64,000 nt of DNA from Schistosoma haematobium (GCF_000699445.3 NC_067201.1:12579501-12643500); one strand, 5' to 3'; shown: positions 11,479 through 22,682, counted from the stretch's first letter. Notes: a model not told the origin generated them from the sequence alone. Numbers and translations are program-made.

Positions 11479-11799
11479 GGTAACTTAAGTCCAGATGATG
11501 AGTACTTAATTCGTTTAAGTTCAGTTGACTTAAATGGGAATGAAGGTGAATTATCAGATATCATTAATACTAATTCTTATCAACATTCAACAATCAATGA
11601 CAATAGTAATGGTAATATCAATAATAATAATGATAATGATATGAACAATAAACGGAATCATAATTTTATATTCATGGATATACCTGATCAACCAGAGAAA
11701 TTTACTGTACAAAATTTTAAATGTATACATAGAACAATGAATACAATTACAATTGAATGGTTACCTCCAATACATTTAGCTAATCTACTTGAATATCAG
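11479..11799 (+). CDS. LAR: LAR-type receptor tyrosine phosphatase, exon 3 (FN3 end, linker, next FN3 start)
   Basis: 107 codons in phase 0, from a TATTTTAG acceptor to a GTAAGT donor. The first 30 residues (GNLSPDDEYLIRLSSVDLNG) close the FN3 domain begun in exon 2 with the usual L-x-P-x-x-x-Y turn. A low-complexity Asn/Asp linker of about 25 residues follows. The third FN3 domain then starts at IPDQPEKFTV, with its strand B tryptophan in ITIEWLPP and a strand C LEYQ at the exon end. The Asn-rich linker between FN3 domains is not a feature of vertebrate LAR and probably reflects the A/T bias of the genome. Confidence 0.92.
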
Positions 11800-11885
11800 G
11801 TAAGTTATTGTTTAAACAAAGACTGAGATCTGTATTCATTTATCAAGTTGAACATAGGATATTCTGAATTTTACAAAAGATATAA

Positions 11886-12130
11886 TCTATAAGCAATAAT
11901 GGATAGTAGCTAGCAGTAATATATAAGACGCGCATTTCATCCTATTTGGAACTCGTTAGTTGAATGTACCTATATCTCATAGTTGACGTTCACTCTGGGA
12001 CTCGAACTCAGTACAGTTCGTTTTAAACGCCATCACGTTATTCACTTAGTTACTGAGTCCTGATAGCCAACTGCTTGTGAGGAAGTTTTAAACTCACTTA
12101 GTGTTGTTTACTTGTATCTTCCCATTGTTT
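11886..12130 (-). repeat. SINE-A copy, minus strand
   Basis: Inverted hammerhead region (core reads CTAACGAG, so the essential G is lost), inverted B box (ACTCGAACTCAG) and A box. It ends in the inverted tail block GTTTACTTGTATCTTCCCA. Confidence 0.82.
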
Positions 12131-12292
12131 TTCCATTGCTAGCCACTATCCATCTTTGCTTATAAAGCTTGTGACCTAAGGCAATATAGAGGCGATCCAC
12201 ACAGGATGCACATATGCCAACAAGAGACTGATCAATTACAGTCCTAAATAACAATCGGAAGATACAAGTAAACAACACCAAGTCAAGTTAAT
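12131..12292 (+). repeat. SINE-A 3' part, plus strand
   Basis: Begins at TTCCATTGCTAGCC, about six bases past the expected hammerhead cleavage point, and runs to AAGTAAACAACACC. Head-to-head partner of the preceding minus copy. Confidence 0.8.
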
Positions 12293-13083
12293 TTACTTTT
12301 TGTAAATAAAATCATCATATATGGTTAATTTTCTTTATGAACTACTAGTAAAAACCAGTGGAACACTGGACAACGATTCATTCAAGTGTCAAACTCTTTA
12401 CTTCGTCGGACATATGACTCTATATATATATATAATCTAATCAAGAAGTTTCAGCTTATATAATGAGGGTGACAATTTTAAAGTAGTGAATGATTTTGAC
12501 GGCGCTTTCATAGGCTTTGGTCGCCATTTTTCTAGACGTCCACTTATTGTCAGAAATTGTTTAGTTTCAGGCATATTTTCATTAATTAGTTACATCTGTT
12601 AACTGCTTGTAATTAAACTTTTTCATTAGAATGGTTATAACTTATAGAGAATTGAATTACTGAAAAACTCAAGTCATACTATCATAATGGTTTGTTTATT
12701 TTCATGCTCAATTATTTTTAGAGAAATGGGAAACAATTATTATGGGATTTATACATTGAATGTATATTCAACAATGAAAGTAGACATTATTGAAGCATGA
12801 TAGATGCTAAACATTTACAGATAAATATGAATACCAGCTTCCTACTATTCAGAATCTTATACACTTTTTTTATGGAAGGTTCATAATGTGACTGATTAAA
12901 AGTAGGAATTTCGTCGCATCTTTACACAGATTTGTGCTCAGAACTCTGTACCGTAATCAAATATACGACAGCGAATGTAGCGAGCATCACTACTATTATT
13001 ATTATTCTTGGATTTCCAATTTTGATTAATCTGTAGTATGATAAAATCACCATATAATAATAATAATTATTATTATTATCAGA
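12293..13083. other. Intron 3, no recognised element
   Basis: AT-rich, with short TA and TAA runs only. Confidence 0.5.
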
Positions 13084-13337
13084 AGGGGGTTTTGTGGAGA
13101 TTTTAGTAATTTCATGGTTGAACTCACTAGTCAATTGAAGCTTGACCACCATGAAAAACCTGGAAGCGCTTGACAGCCACTTCGTCCTAATATGGGACTC
13201 CTCGGTAGTACTCATCCAAGATCCTGCGTCGCGAGACTCGAACCCCGGACCTATCAGTCTCGTGAGCGAACGCTTTACTTCTATTTTGACCATTGAGCCA
13301 TCATCCAACGGTGTCAATGTCTAAATTCAACCAATCC
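13084..13337 (-). repeat. SINE-B copy, minus strand
   Basis: Starts at the family terminus AGAAGGGGGTTTTGTGGAG, includes an inverted hammerhead with a damaged core (CTCGG), B box GACTCGAACCCC and A-box region, and ends at CAACCAATCC, where an inverted copy begins. Confidence 0.82.
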
Positions 13338-13453
13338 GGAGGGCGGATCGTGTACGCGCACTGCTGAGGAGTCTCATACCAAGACGAAACGACCGTCCAG
13401 TGCTTCCAGGTTTTCCATGGTGATCTAGCTCCAACTGACTCATGAATTCGACT
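13338..13453 (+). repeat. SINE-B 3' part, plus strand
   Basis: Begins just after the B box (GGCGGATCGTG) and carries a complete hammerhead motif and the tail to CTCATGAATTCGAC. Inverted relative to the preceding copy. Confidence 0.82.
13358..13403 (+). ncRNA. Hammerhead ribozyme motif, SINE-B, intact with compensated stem II
   Basis: Stem I GCACTG/CAGTGC is perfect, the core is CTGAGGA and GAAAC, stem II is GTCT/AGAC, stem III is ACG/CGT, and the cleavage triplet is GTC. Stem II differs from the family's GTCC/GGAC at both partner positions, so pairing is kept. Confidence 0.82.
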
Positions 13454-13560
13454 AAAAAATTATTATTAATGGCTTTATCCAATATTATATTTTGGTACAA
13501 TATAGAATTCTCAGCACGATGTATTTCAATAAGTTGTACAGAATGTATGTAATTTTAAAC
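13454..13560 (-). repeat. Family F 3' end with AATAAA-like signal
   Basis: On the minus strand: GAGAATTCTATATTGTACC, then GGATAAAGCC and an A/T-rich tail. The same 3' end occurs at 15461-15505 and 25255-25330, so these look like poly(A)-tailed retroposed copies. Confidence 0.6.
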
Positions 13561-13855
13561 AAACAAAAGAAAATATAATGTGAAGATGATTGTCCATATT
13601 GTGTATGATTATTCCAGTTCATTATCATGTTTCTGCTAAAACACATTCATGTTCTGAATGATACAAGCTGTTTTGAATGTTCAAATGAAGAGTATCTTTT
13701 ATTATTACAATCATCTACGTGTTTTATGATTTAGTCTATCAATGAATTGTCGAAAATCCACTGTCAATTTTTCCTTTAAAATATACTACTGATTAATGTG
13801 TCTTAAGCGTATATATTGATCTCACAAAATAAGTATCAAAAAATATTATTAATAT

Positions 13856-14271
13856 TGAGTGAAAACGCTATAAGGCTCATCAGCTAATAAATCCAATAAA
13901 TCTTCTAATTGAACGCTTGATTTTGTCTCTTAAGCTCTTCTAGTAACCGTCGGGCTAAATCTATACGGCAACTTGAACACTAGAGAAAATCTGAGAAATA
14001 TGAAAAGAACTCTTTACTTCGAAGTTCCTTTATGTACACAAAATCTAGGGTATTTATAGCATTTCAGATAGCCTTGGACTTCTGGAAAGCTCTAGAACCA
14101 TTCTAAACATAATAGCAGGATAGGCAATCACCCAATCAGAAACGTGACATTTGACTTTTCACCTTCCAGATGTTTCTGAGAAACTCCTATTGAATACTGA
14201 TTGGATAAGATGTTTCCCAGTGTTTTCAAGGCCACACTAGGCTTTTTGCAAGGAATTTTCTGGGTCTCCTC
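13856..14271 (-). mobile_element. LTR-like repeat family G, copy 1
   Basis: About 416 bp that on the minus strand begins TGTCGAGGAGACCC and holds a TATA-like CTATAAATACCC near 14050-14060. The segment 13910-14060 resembles 40222-40390 (ATTGAACGCT, GAGAGAATTACTTTACTCC, GGGTATTTATAG). TG at one end and TG on the opposite strand at the other fit a solo LTR; a target duplication was not found. Confidence 0.55.
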
Positions 14272-14549
14272 GACAAAATCAATTAAAATTTTAAATAGTT
14301 AATTTCGGATTGTTAATCAATATTATAACCGTTTCATCTTGTATAATTCTTACTATATGTTCAATGAAGTTACTTTTACCATCGTGAGTAATAATTAAGC
14401 TTTACATTCAAATTCTAATTCTACCGGTAAATGAATGACCTATAAAATACATTATTTCATTCAAATCTACCACATCAAATCATAGTTAGTACGTAGCTGA
14501 CATTGCCTCGTTACTATTAAAAACTGATTTCAATCTAATTAATTGAGTG

Positions 14550-14685
14550 TTAGTGCTGAGGAATCCCATACTAGGACGAAACGGCCGTCCAGTGCTTCCA
14601 GGTTTTCCATGGTAGTCTAGCTTGAATTGACTCATGACTTCAATCTGTGAAATTTCTAAAAATCTCCATAAACCCCTTCTGAATG
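14550..14685 (+). repeat. SINE-B 3' part, plus strand
   Basis: 5'-truncated within the ribozyme stem I. The core CTGAGGA and GAAAC are present, but stem II and stem I pairing are weakened. Tail complete to ACCCCTTCTGA. Confidence 0.8.
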
Positions 14686-14895
14686 TTGGTGGTCAATGTT
14701 TATTCATTCCGATTATTTGAAAACATCATCTTGATGATGCATATAATCGAGACTTTATCATTGCCAATACCTAATTGACTATTTGATCCTATAAAATACT
14801 ATCAAGAAGTATGAAACTTCTTTGCAAAGTGTATAAAAATAATCGTTAATGTTTTTTCTCCCTCTCTCTTTTCCTTTTCTAACTGCCTATTTTAG

Positions 14896-15241
14896 TTACA
14901 CATATCTGGACGAAGTGAATTTATCACAAGTAGTGGTGTATTGAAATCTCTTCATTTAGGTGAGATACAATTACATCGAAATATTGATAAACTAATTGAT
15001 AATAATGAACCGGGATTGTTAAATTGGCCATTAGTTAATATGCTTAATAGTATGTCAGAACTGGAAGATCATCATCATCATCCACAGCAACAAACGCATA
15101 AAATGCAAATACCAAATTTAAAACCAAATAGTCAATATAAAATAACTATTCGTCCAATTTATCGTGCACTTATCACAGAGGGTAATATAGGCGCTAAAGA
15201 AGGTATCCCAGTAACTATAATCTGTCATACAGAATGGAGTG
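14896..15241 (+). CDS. LAR: LAR-type receptor tyrosine phosphatase, exon 4 (FN3 C-terminal half)
   Basis: 115 codons plus one base, from a CTATTTTAG acceptor to a GTAAGC donor. It continues the third visible FN3 domain (LHISGRSEF), then inserts about 60 residues, including a His-rich HHHHPQQQ stretch, before the closing strands NLKPNSQYKITIRPIY and GIPVTIICHTEW. The insert lies where FN3 domains have the C'-E region, so the domain is unusually large. An in-frame methionine occurs within the exon, but the upstream phase match with exon 3 shows it is internal. Confidence 0.9.
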
Positions 15242-15460
15242 GTAAGCAAATCTTCGCTATATTATTATCATTATTATTATGTTAATATCCTACTTTGAGT
15301 ATTCCAATAGTATCAGCCACTTTTCCATACTCAGTTAGACAATTATTCAAATATAATGCGTAAATATCACACTTTATTTATAGTATAAGACTTCAGTGAC
15401 GATCTACCAAGTTGTACAATGAATTAAGTATCTTTATTGTTTTTTATTATATATTATTAT

Positions 15461-15812
15461 TAGCTTCATTCAATATTATATTTTTGGGATAATATAGAAT
15501 TTTCCTGGTCGAATTCATGAGTCGATTAAGGTTAGACCACTATGAAAACCTGGAAGCACCAGATAGCCGTTTCGTTCTAGTATGGGACTCTTCAGAAGAG
15601 CGGAACTCGAGCCCAGAGCCTTCGGTCTCGAGCGTGAACGCCTAACTTCTATCTTAACCACTGAACCGGCATCCAATGGTATTAATGTCTAACCTCAACC
15701 AATCTACAATAGGATGAAACAGCAGTCCAATGCTACCAGTTTTGTAATGTTAGTCTAACATCAATCAGTTCATGATTTCAATCAAAAACTTAATCATCTC
15801 CATAACCCCATA
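15461..15812. repeat. Family F end plus inverted SINE-B pair
   Basis: 15461-15505 is a family F 3' end. 15506-15702 is a minus-strand SINE-B whose hammerhead keeps CTGAAGAG and GAAAC but has a stem II mismatch (GTCC/GAAC). From about 15703 a plus-strand SINE-B begins abruptly inside the ribozyme loop II (CAATAGGATGAAAC) and runs through the tail. Confidence 0.75.
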
Positions 15813-16129
15813 TTGATAATAGGCGTTTCAATTATCTTAGAGATTATCATTAGTAAAGTAATTTTATTGAAATTATGTGGAAAAAAAAGAAGCATTAATG
15901 GAATGTTTATCTTAGAACAACTAAATAGCGCAAAAATGGTGTATAATAACACAGATACATTTGTATATGTAAAGATTTCTAAAATAAACCATCTGTTTTA
16001 TTGTATATTATTATGATTATTAGATTGGCAAAATGCACTGAATGATTCACCTTAGATTGAATAAACAAAATTGATTACAGAATAATTATAATATACATAC
16101 TTCATTCTTTTTCAATCATAGATTTATAT
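15813..16129. other. Intron 4, no recognised element
   Basis: AT-rich; the short open frame here has no family signature. Confidence 0.5.
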
Positions 16130-16300
16130 TCATAGTTGAAATCATGAACTGATCTTAGTTGGTTGTTTCGCCCTGTTATGCATATCCATGACTCTGTATC
16201 TAATAATCGGATCCAAGATCTATGGTCTCGTGCATGAACACTTAACCTCTATATCAATGAGCCGATATACAATGGTTAATATGTCTAAATTCAGTTAGTT
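16130..16300 (-). repeat. Old SINE-B fragment
   Basis: Shows the GTTGAAATCATGA terminus, a ribozyme remnant (GTTTCGCCC) and the inverted head near 16200-16265, all strongly diverged. Confidence 0.6.
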
Positions 16301-16779
16301 AACGTTACAGCACAACCGACATCCACTGTCAGTTAGAGTTAATTGTTTCACATCTGACAGATTTATATGTAATCACAATTATCGCTTCTTCGACTAAATA
16401 AATGCAACAATACGATTCAGAATAAAACCGTTATCATAATCAGTAATAGATCCATTTCTTAGATTTAGTTAATGATATTAAGTTTTTAGAGGTAGTTTAT
16501 AAGAAACTATATAGCTTGTTAATATTCGTCAACAAGCGAACTGATGCTTTGTGATGGATTCAAGTTAAAGTCACTCAGTTTCACAGTCTCGGATGTTTCC
16601 ACTTATCTGTTCGGGTCATGACTGTTCTAATGATGAAACTAAATAGCGTATTACTTTACTATTTTAAGTAACAGTTTCTATCTAGACTGTAATAACTGGT
16701 AATGAACTAATGTCAATCAATTTTATAATGATTGGTTGTATTTCAAATATATTAATTTACATGTTAAGTAGAGATTTAA

Positions 16780-17240
16780 AAATGCTCTGGCACGGCTTAG
16801 AGTGGGGGAAGTCAGCTCTCCCTCTCGAAATGCTCTCACATGACCATGTGCATACAACCACTGCCAGAGAAATCTTACTCACTGCCTTCTCGCACCACGG
16901 GTGTTGTTTACCAAGTTAAGAGGACGAAAAAGGAATGTCCAGTGCTTTGACCGGGTTGTTGGATATGGAGGATTTACCTCGGGGAGTTGGAAAACCCTGA
17001 TCCCAAACCAATGGTGCACATGAGCTCCAAGATTCTGAGGAAACAAATAGTGTATGAACCTATTGTTGGTCGCCAGATACCACGTTGTTCCACTGCCCTG
17101 TGGATTGGACCTTTAGGTTGAAGGCTCGGAGTATGGCCCCTTAACAAAAAAACCACCTGCTTCGGTTTTGGCACCTGGGCAGTATCCTAGCCCACACATA
17201 AACCAAATGATTTGTGTGGTACATATCTATTTGGTGCTTC
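16780..17240. repeat. Unidentified GC-richer segment
   Basis: About 460 bp markedly richer in G+C than its surroundings. A plus-strand frame gives LEMLSHDHVHTTTAREILL, and a minus-strand frame overlaps the right half. I know no family for it. Composition suggests a mobile-element fragment. Confidence 0.45.
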
Positions 17241-17712
17241 CTTGTATCAATGTTTATGTATTTAAATAAATAGTTATGTTAACTATTGGAGAATTAATGA
17301 CACAAGTTAACTCCCAGGGCGTTGAAAGAGGTGGAATGGAGTTCAAATTGACGACTTCAATATTATAAAGTATCCTTTATTCATCAAGTCATTACTTCAC
17401 TACTGATATTTACTTCAACTATGAAATATCTCCATTTCGAAATTTGATTGACATAAAACTATAAACTAGATGCTAAAACTTATCAATAATGTTGTTGTAC
17501 AACATAACAATTTAGAATCAGCTAGTGGATCTCAATTCACTAAGCTAGATGGTGTTATTATTCAGTTGTTCACAGCTATAGTAAAAAATACACCAAGCAT
17601 TTTCAAAGAATATTATCCCTAAGGGGTTACTATTCTTATATTGTATTATATAACATTATTTTTGAATGCTTTTTGTTTGGGAAAAAACTTGCAATTCCTC
17701 TTTTCTTTCTAG
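17241..17712. other. Intron 4, 3' part
   Basis: AT-rich sequence leading to the TTTCTTTCTAG acceptor at 17712. Confidence 0.6.
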
Positions 17713-18365
17713 CACCAGAACATATAAAACAACCAGAATTACTTGCAATTTATGCAGGTCCTTCAGATCCTCAAGGACCAACTTCAATAATTGAAGTAAA
17801 ATTATATCGTGTATCAGAAGAAAATGGTCCTATACATAATTATTATGTGATTATATCACCAGAATTGAATACAATAACATCAAATAAAAATATAATCAAT
17901 AATATTCCATTGAAATCATCCAAATCCCCAGTTATTGATCCATCTCATTATGATTTGAAAATTTTATCACAAAATAATGATTTACCAAGTAATCAAGCAC
18001 CTTATTTAGCTTTAGCACGACATACAATAAATTTATTTAAACCAAATCATGAAACAGCAATTATTATATTAGGTAGTGAAGAGGTAGATAATTTTGTTTT
18101 GGAAACACAATACTACTTGGATATTATAACTAGTAGAAATCAAACTTATGATAGAAATTTAAAGAAAACACCTGATCTAGAATCATATTTTCATGATGAT
18201 ATATCAGATATACATGAAGATGATAATCATATCAGTAAAAATAATGAAAACAAACCTTATTATCATAATTTTAATAGCAATATGTTTATGAAAACTATAC
18301 AAGTAAATAATAAACGTCTTTATCAATCCACTATATATCGTGTTGCTTTGAGAGCATGTTCACAG
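17713..18365 (+). CDS. LAR: LAR-type receptor tyrosine phosphatase, exon 5 (membrane-proximal ectodomain)
   Basis: About 218 residues of the membrane-proximal extracellular region that is diagnostic of type IIa (LAR/PTPRD/PTPRS) receptors. NYYVIISP corresponds to the YYIVVVP strand, APYLALA to the PYVAAQL motif, and IIILGSEEVDNF to the xFTLGD segment. YQSTIYRVALRACSQ matches the terminal FN3-like strands. In vertebrate LAR a polybasic furin site lies between the first two motifs; here the equivalent segment (ILSQNNDLPSNQAPYLAL) has no R-x-x-R. A roughly 60-residue acidic, Asn-rich insertion precedes the last strands. Joined in phase 1 upstream; ends in phase 0 at a GTAAGT donor. Confidence 0.9.
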
Positions 18366-18470
18366 GTAAGTAAATAGTATAAACAATCTGTTCCATGGAT
18401 ACTATATTTCAGTAGTAAATTGTTTCAAACATAAATTTTGATGTTATATCAGAATTTAAGTTGGAGACTC

Positions 18471-18573
18471 TTATGAATCCAGTGTCCATCTTGTTATGTT
18501 AATGAGGTATGGTAACTTGAACCGATGCATATATATGCCTGGTCCTACATTGTAGCTGACTGACTGACTAATA
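18471..18573 (+). mobile_element. SR2-like 3' end fragment
   Basis: Matches the terminal 100 bp of the large element at 30356-34238: CATCTTGTTATGTTAATGAG, CCTGGTCCTACATTGTAG and the GACTGACTGACT tail. A very short 5'-truncated insertion. Confidence 0.85.
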
Positions 18574-19319
18574 GATATGAACTAATTTTAAAACAATTAC
18601 CAAATCAACAAAGGTGTGTAACTTCTTATAACTAGTATACTAGACAAATGATCATATTTATCTTTCTAAATAAAGTAGCATAATGGAGAAGTTGACAAAC
18701 GTTTCATAATATGGCTTCATGAACACCAACTATTAACATCTTAATGGTTTTAATTTCAGGACAAATTTAAATAAACGATTTCTTTATTTAAATAGTCAAG
18801 AAGCGAGTTTATCAAAGAAACTGCTAGTATAAGATTTGATCCTTCCTTATTTCTTCTTCATTTCTTTATAAGGTTTTGTGTAGTCTATTAAATTTTCATA
18901 GTTTTAATAACGGATTAATCTTACTTAGACAATTATTAGAAACCACGATACACTGAATAGCTATTTCGTTTTAGGATGCAGCTCTCAATAACTCTATTTT
19001 AATGCATTGGCGAATAGCGATACATTCACAATCGTTGTTGATAGATGATAGAAAGTGAACGACCAAATTAAATAATTCGGTATATGAATCATAGTTATAT
19101 TCTTATTTAAGATTTCTTCCATTCGGTTATCATTAAATTTGAGACGATCTACTTTATAAATTATTTTAGCTGGATACTAACGACGACGTTTTTTTTAAAA
19201 AAAGTCAATATGAAGGGTTTGACGCATTCAGAATGGGTAACCAGAGGTGACAGCATTTTAAAATACATTACTATTATTATTATCATCATCGTAGCACTCA
19301 TAAATCGTGTAAGTGTAAG
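18574..19319. other. Intron 5, no recognised element
   Basis: AT-rich; nothing recognised. Confidence 0.5.
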
Positions 19320-19730
19320 GTGTATATTGTTATAACTTGTGGCCTTGTGTCCTATTAATATAAAATGTAATGATATCACCAATTAGAGAACAGTGATTTA
19401 TCGACCAGACCAATGACATGTAAACCCGAACGACCAGTTTAGAGTCCTTATCGGTTCTTCTTCCTGCCTAACCCTGCCTGTTAGAGTCCAAAACACCAAT
19501 CTCAACCTCTGCCACATAAATCATGTATTTCAAACGTACTGGGTTAATATACAAAACCAAACAGACCACATCATACCATAAAATAGAAAATAACATTTGT
19601 ACAAGATCTGGTCAAGAAGTGGCTGTGAATGTAGGATACTGTAATTAATAGACTAGGCATAACTCAAGAATGGTAAATCGTGTAATAATAGTCTATCGGT
19701 CAAAATAAAGCTTATAATAAGAGAAATATG
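19320..19730. repeat. LTR-like repeat family E, copy 2
   Basis: The longest of the three E copies here. It shares ordered blocks with 4010-4335 and 28490-28880, and with the latter also GGTAAATCGTGTAATAATAG and an AAATAAAGCTT-like block near 19700. Confidence 0.65.
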
Positions 19731-20200
19731 AATATGCATAGTTTAGCTACTTAACAATTATACAATAAATAGATACATATCGTATTGGTTCATAAATAGT
19801 TCTCGAAAGTTACCATTCATAATTCTCGTTGGATTATAACACATAATTATTAAGTGATATATACAAAAACGCAGTTCAATTTACCATGAAGATGGGATAA
19901 ATATAGTGTCATTTGTATTTTAAAATAATAAATGTTACCACCTTTCCCATGAAATGTACAATAAATAGTTCAATTGATTGATTTGAATTTGATTCTTTTT
20001 TCTCATCACTTTTATCGTAAACAATGATTATTTATAACTGTCTAGATTCAATAGTTTGTTGATTTTATCATAGATGATCAATGATGAACATAAAACTGTC
20101 CTTTTATTATATTCTGCTTTTTTATTCCAAGTAATCATTGGTAACATAACTGATGTAAGATTAGACGATAATATTTCACTTTGTCTAATATAATCGAATA
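19731..20200. other. Intron 5, no recognised element
   Basis: AT-rich; nothing recognised. Confidence 0.5.
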
Positions 20201-20210
20201 CTCATGAATT

Positions 20211-20612
20211 CAACTATTAAATTACTATAATATCCACAAAATCTCTCTCTGATTATAATCATCATATGCTCACCAGTGACTGACTCCAAGAGGTATTTCC
20301 TAGAGTTCTAATGAGAAGCTGTGACCAGTGGAGCCAAACCGTGTCTGCTGTGGGGCAGTGAATCATTGAACACAATGGTGGACAGTCGCACAATGTCGTA
20401 GATTGTCTGAAGTTAGACATTACCGCAATTAGATGACGGCTCAGAGGTTAAGCGTTCTCATGAGAGACCAATATGTCCTGGATTTAATATCTCGCTGGGT
20501 GAGATTGTGGACGTGCACTACCAAGGAGTTCCATAATAAGACGAAACGATCATCCAGTGCTTCCAAATTTTCGATGATGGTCTAGCTTCAATTAACTCAT
20601 GAATTCAACTAT
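20211..20612 (+). repeat. SINE-B, full unit with repeated terminus
   Basis: Plus-strand unit that starts and ends with CTCATGAATTCAACTATTAA (20211 and 20596, period 385). Between them are, in order, the GAGTTCTAATGAGAAGC block, GTTAGACATTACC, a tRNA-like head (about 20435-20500) and a decayed ribozyme (CCAAGGAG instead of CTGAGGAG). Confidence 0.85.
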
Positions 20613-20712
20613 TAAATAACAGAATACTATTTAAATATCTCAATGATAATGTTCTGATTTATTATAGATTCATATTTAGTGGAAATAAAAACCTCAGTAT
20701 TTTAAAAGTTTA

Positions 20713-21082
<370 letters not shown>

Positions 21083-21083
<1 letters not shown>

Positions 21084-21570
21084 GCTTTAGTAAGCCCATT
21101 CAACTACTGTATCATTTATCTGCTCACTGTAATTTAGACACTCAATCCACTCTATGATTTTCTGTGTAAGTCTGATCAAGTACACGTCTACACATCAATT
21201 TTCAACCTATTCTCCCATTGGTTGTAATGCACAGACAATCAATAATTTATCCATACTTGATTAACACCCATAAATATATATATGTATGGATTTTTAACAC
21301 TTGATTTCCCTTTGTACTTGCTTCTTGATTTTATCAATCTTTAACAATAAACTATCTCTCTATAACTGGTGTTGTTCAGGCTTTTGAATAATCTCGAATA
21401 AATCTATAATTCCACTAAAAGATTTAGCCTTGTATTTAATACTAAATTAACAGTATATTATTTATAGAAGTCAAATATGGAAGAAACTAGTCTCTACAAA
21501 TCCATATGATGAAAGGGGAAATAAATTAGTTACATTGATTGTTTCACTGTCATAAAATAAATTTATTCTA
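21083..21570. other. Intron 5, no recognised element
   Basis: AT-rich; a short TA run near 21271. Confidence 0.5.
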
Positions 21571-21748
21571 ATTTCAACAGTTGAGATCATGAGTCAATTG
21601 AAGCTAGAAAACTATGGAAAACCTGGAAGCACTGGGTGGCCATCTCGTCCTATCGTGGGACTTCTCAGCAGTGCGTATGCACGACCCCGCTTCAAGGGGG
21701 TCCAGCTCAGGACCTATCAGTGTTCCAGGTTTCCCATGATGGTCCGGC
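21571..21748 (-). repeat. SINE-B composite, minus part
   Basis: Minus-strand tail, hammerhead (core GAAA changed to GAGA) and B-box region, stopping at CCTATCAG, where a plus-strand ribozyme 3' product begins. The same composite is at 34915-35160. Confidence 0.78.
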
Positions 21749-21962
21749 TTCAGTGGTCTAGTTGGTCAAGCGCCTGGCGCGAGACTGTTAGGTCCTGGGT
21801 TCGAATCCCACGAGGGGGGTTGTGGATGCGCACTGTTGACGAGTCCCACAATAGGACGAAATAGCCATCCACTACTTCCAGATTTTCTATCGCGGTCTAG
21901 CTTCAATTGACTCATGATCTCAACTGTTGAAATTACTGCAATCTCCACAAAACCCCTTCTGA
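21715..21962 (+). repeat. SINE-B plus copy with clear tRNA head
   Basis: A box GGTCTAGTTGGTCAAGCGCC, B box GGGTTCGAATCCC, then a hammerhead with one core change (TTGACGAG) and the full tail to ACCCCTTCTGAT. Good example of the family's tRNA-derived promoter region. Confidence 0.88.
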
Positions 21963-22465
21963 TACAAATTCATTCTAATTTTTTTTGTATAATTTGATTT
22001 ATTTGTCATATACTATCATCACACTTACTATTATCTTTCATTCCATTTATTTAATATTTTACTGTTAACATAAACAGAAAGGTGAAAAATACATTAAAAC
22101 AAAAAAGACAATTTGTTATGTCTAAAAAAAAGAAAAATTTTTTATTGTGGTTGTGGTTGTTGTTGCTGCTTGTTTCATAAATGAAGACAAAAGAGAATAA
22201 AATCTGTTGTCATGTTGTCTATCTATTATCATTCATAATCAATAGTTCATATCAGTAAAATATTTCACTTTCTTTCTTTCTTTCTTTTAAATTTATTATT
22301 CTGTGACAAATTTGTTTTGTTTTTCCTTCTCTCTTTTTTCTTTTCTTTATCTTGACTGATAAAGTAACTGACGTGTTCAAAATAAGATTTTTGTTTCTAT
22401 GATAAAAATAAACTAAGTGAAATGGATGACTTATTATTATTATTTTAGTACATTCTATGTAATAT

Positions 22466-22682
22466 CAGAAGCGGGTTTTCTTTGTGTGTAGATGTTATAG
22501 TAATTTTCAAGAGTTGTTGAGATCATGAGTCATTTGAAACTAGACCGCGATAGAAAATCTGGAAGTAATGGATGGCTATTTCGTCCTATTGTGGGACTCC
22601 TCAGCAGTGTGTATCCACGATATCGGCCTCGCATGATTTGAACCCAGGATTTATCAGTCTTGCGTGTGAACTCTTAAGTTGA
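22466..22682 (-). repeat. SINE-B copy, minus strand
   Basis: Begins AGAAGCGGGTTTT. The hammerhead keeps the CTGAGGAG and GAAA core with stem II GTCC/GGAC, but stem III (ATAGCCAT) and stem I are weak. Inverted B-box remnant near 22635. Confidence 0.75.

Noticed and set aside
21755..21815. Possible functional tRNA genes (clear A and B boxes at several sites)
   Set aside because: No copy folds into a full cloverleaf with an acceptor stem; all are heads of the repeated SINE families.
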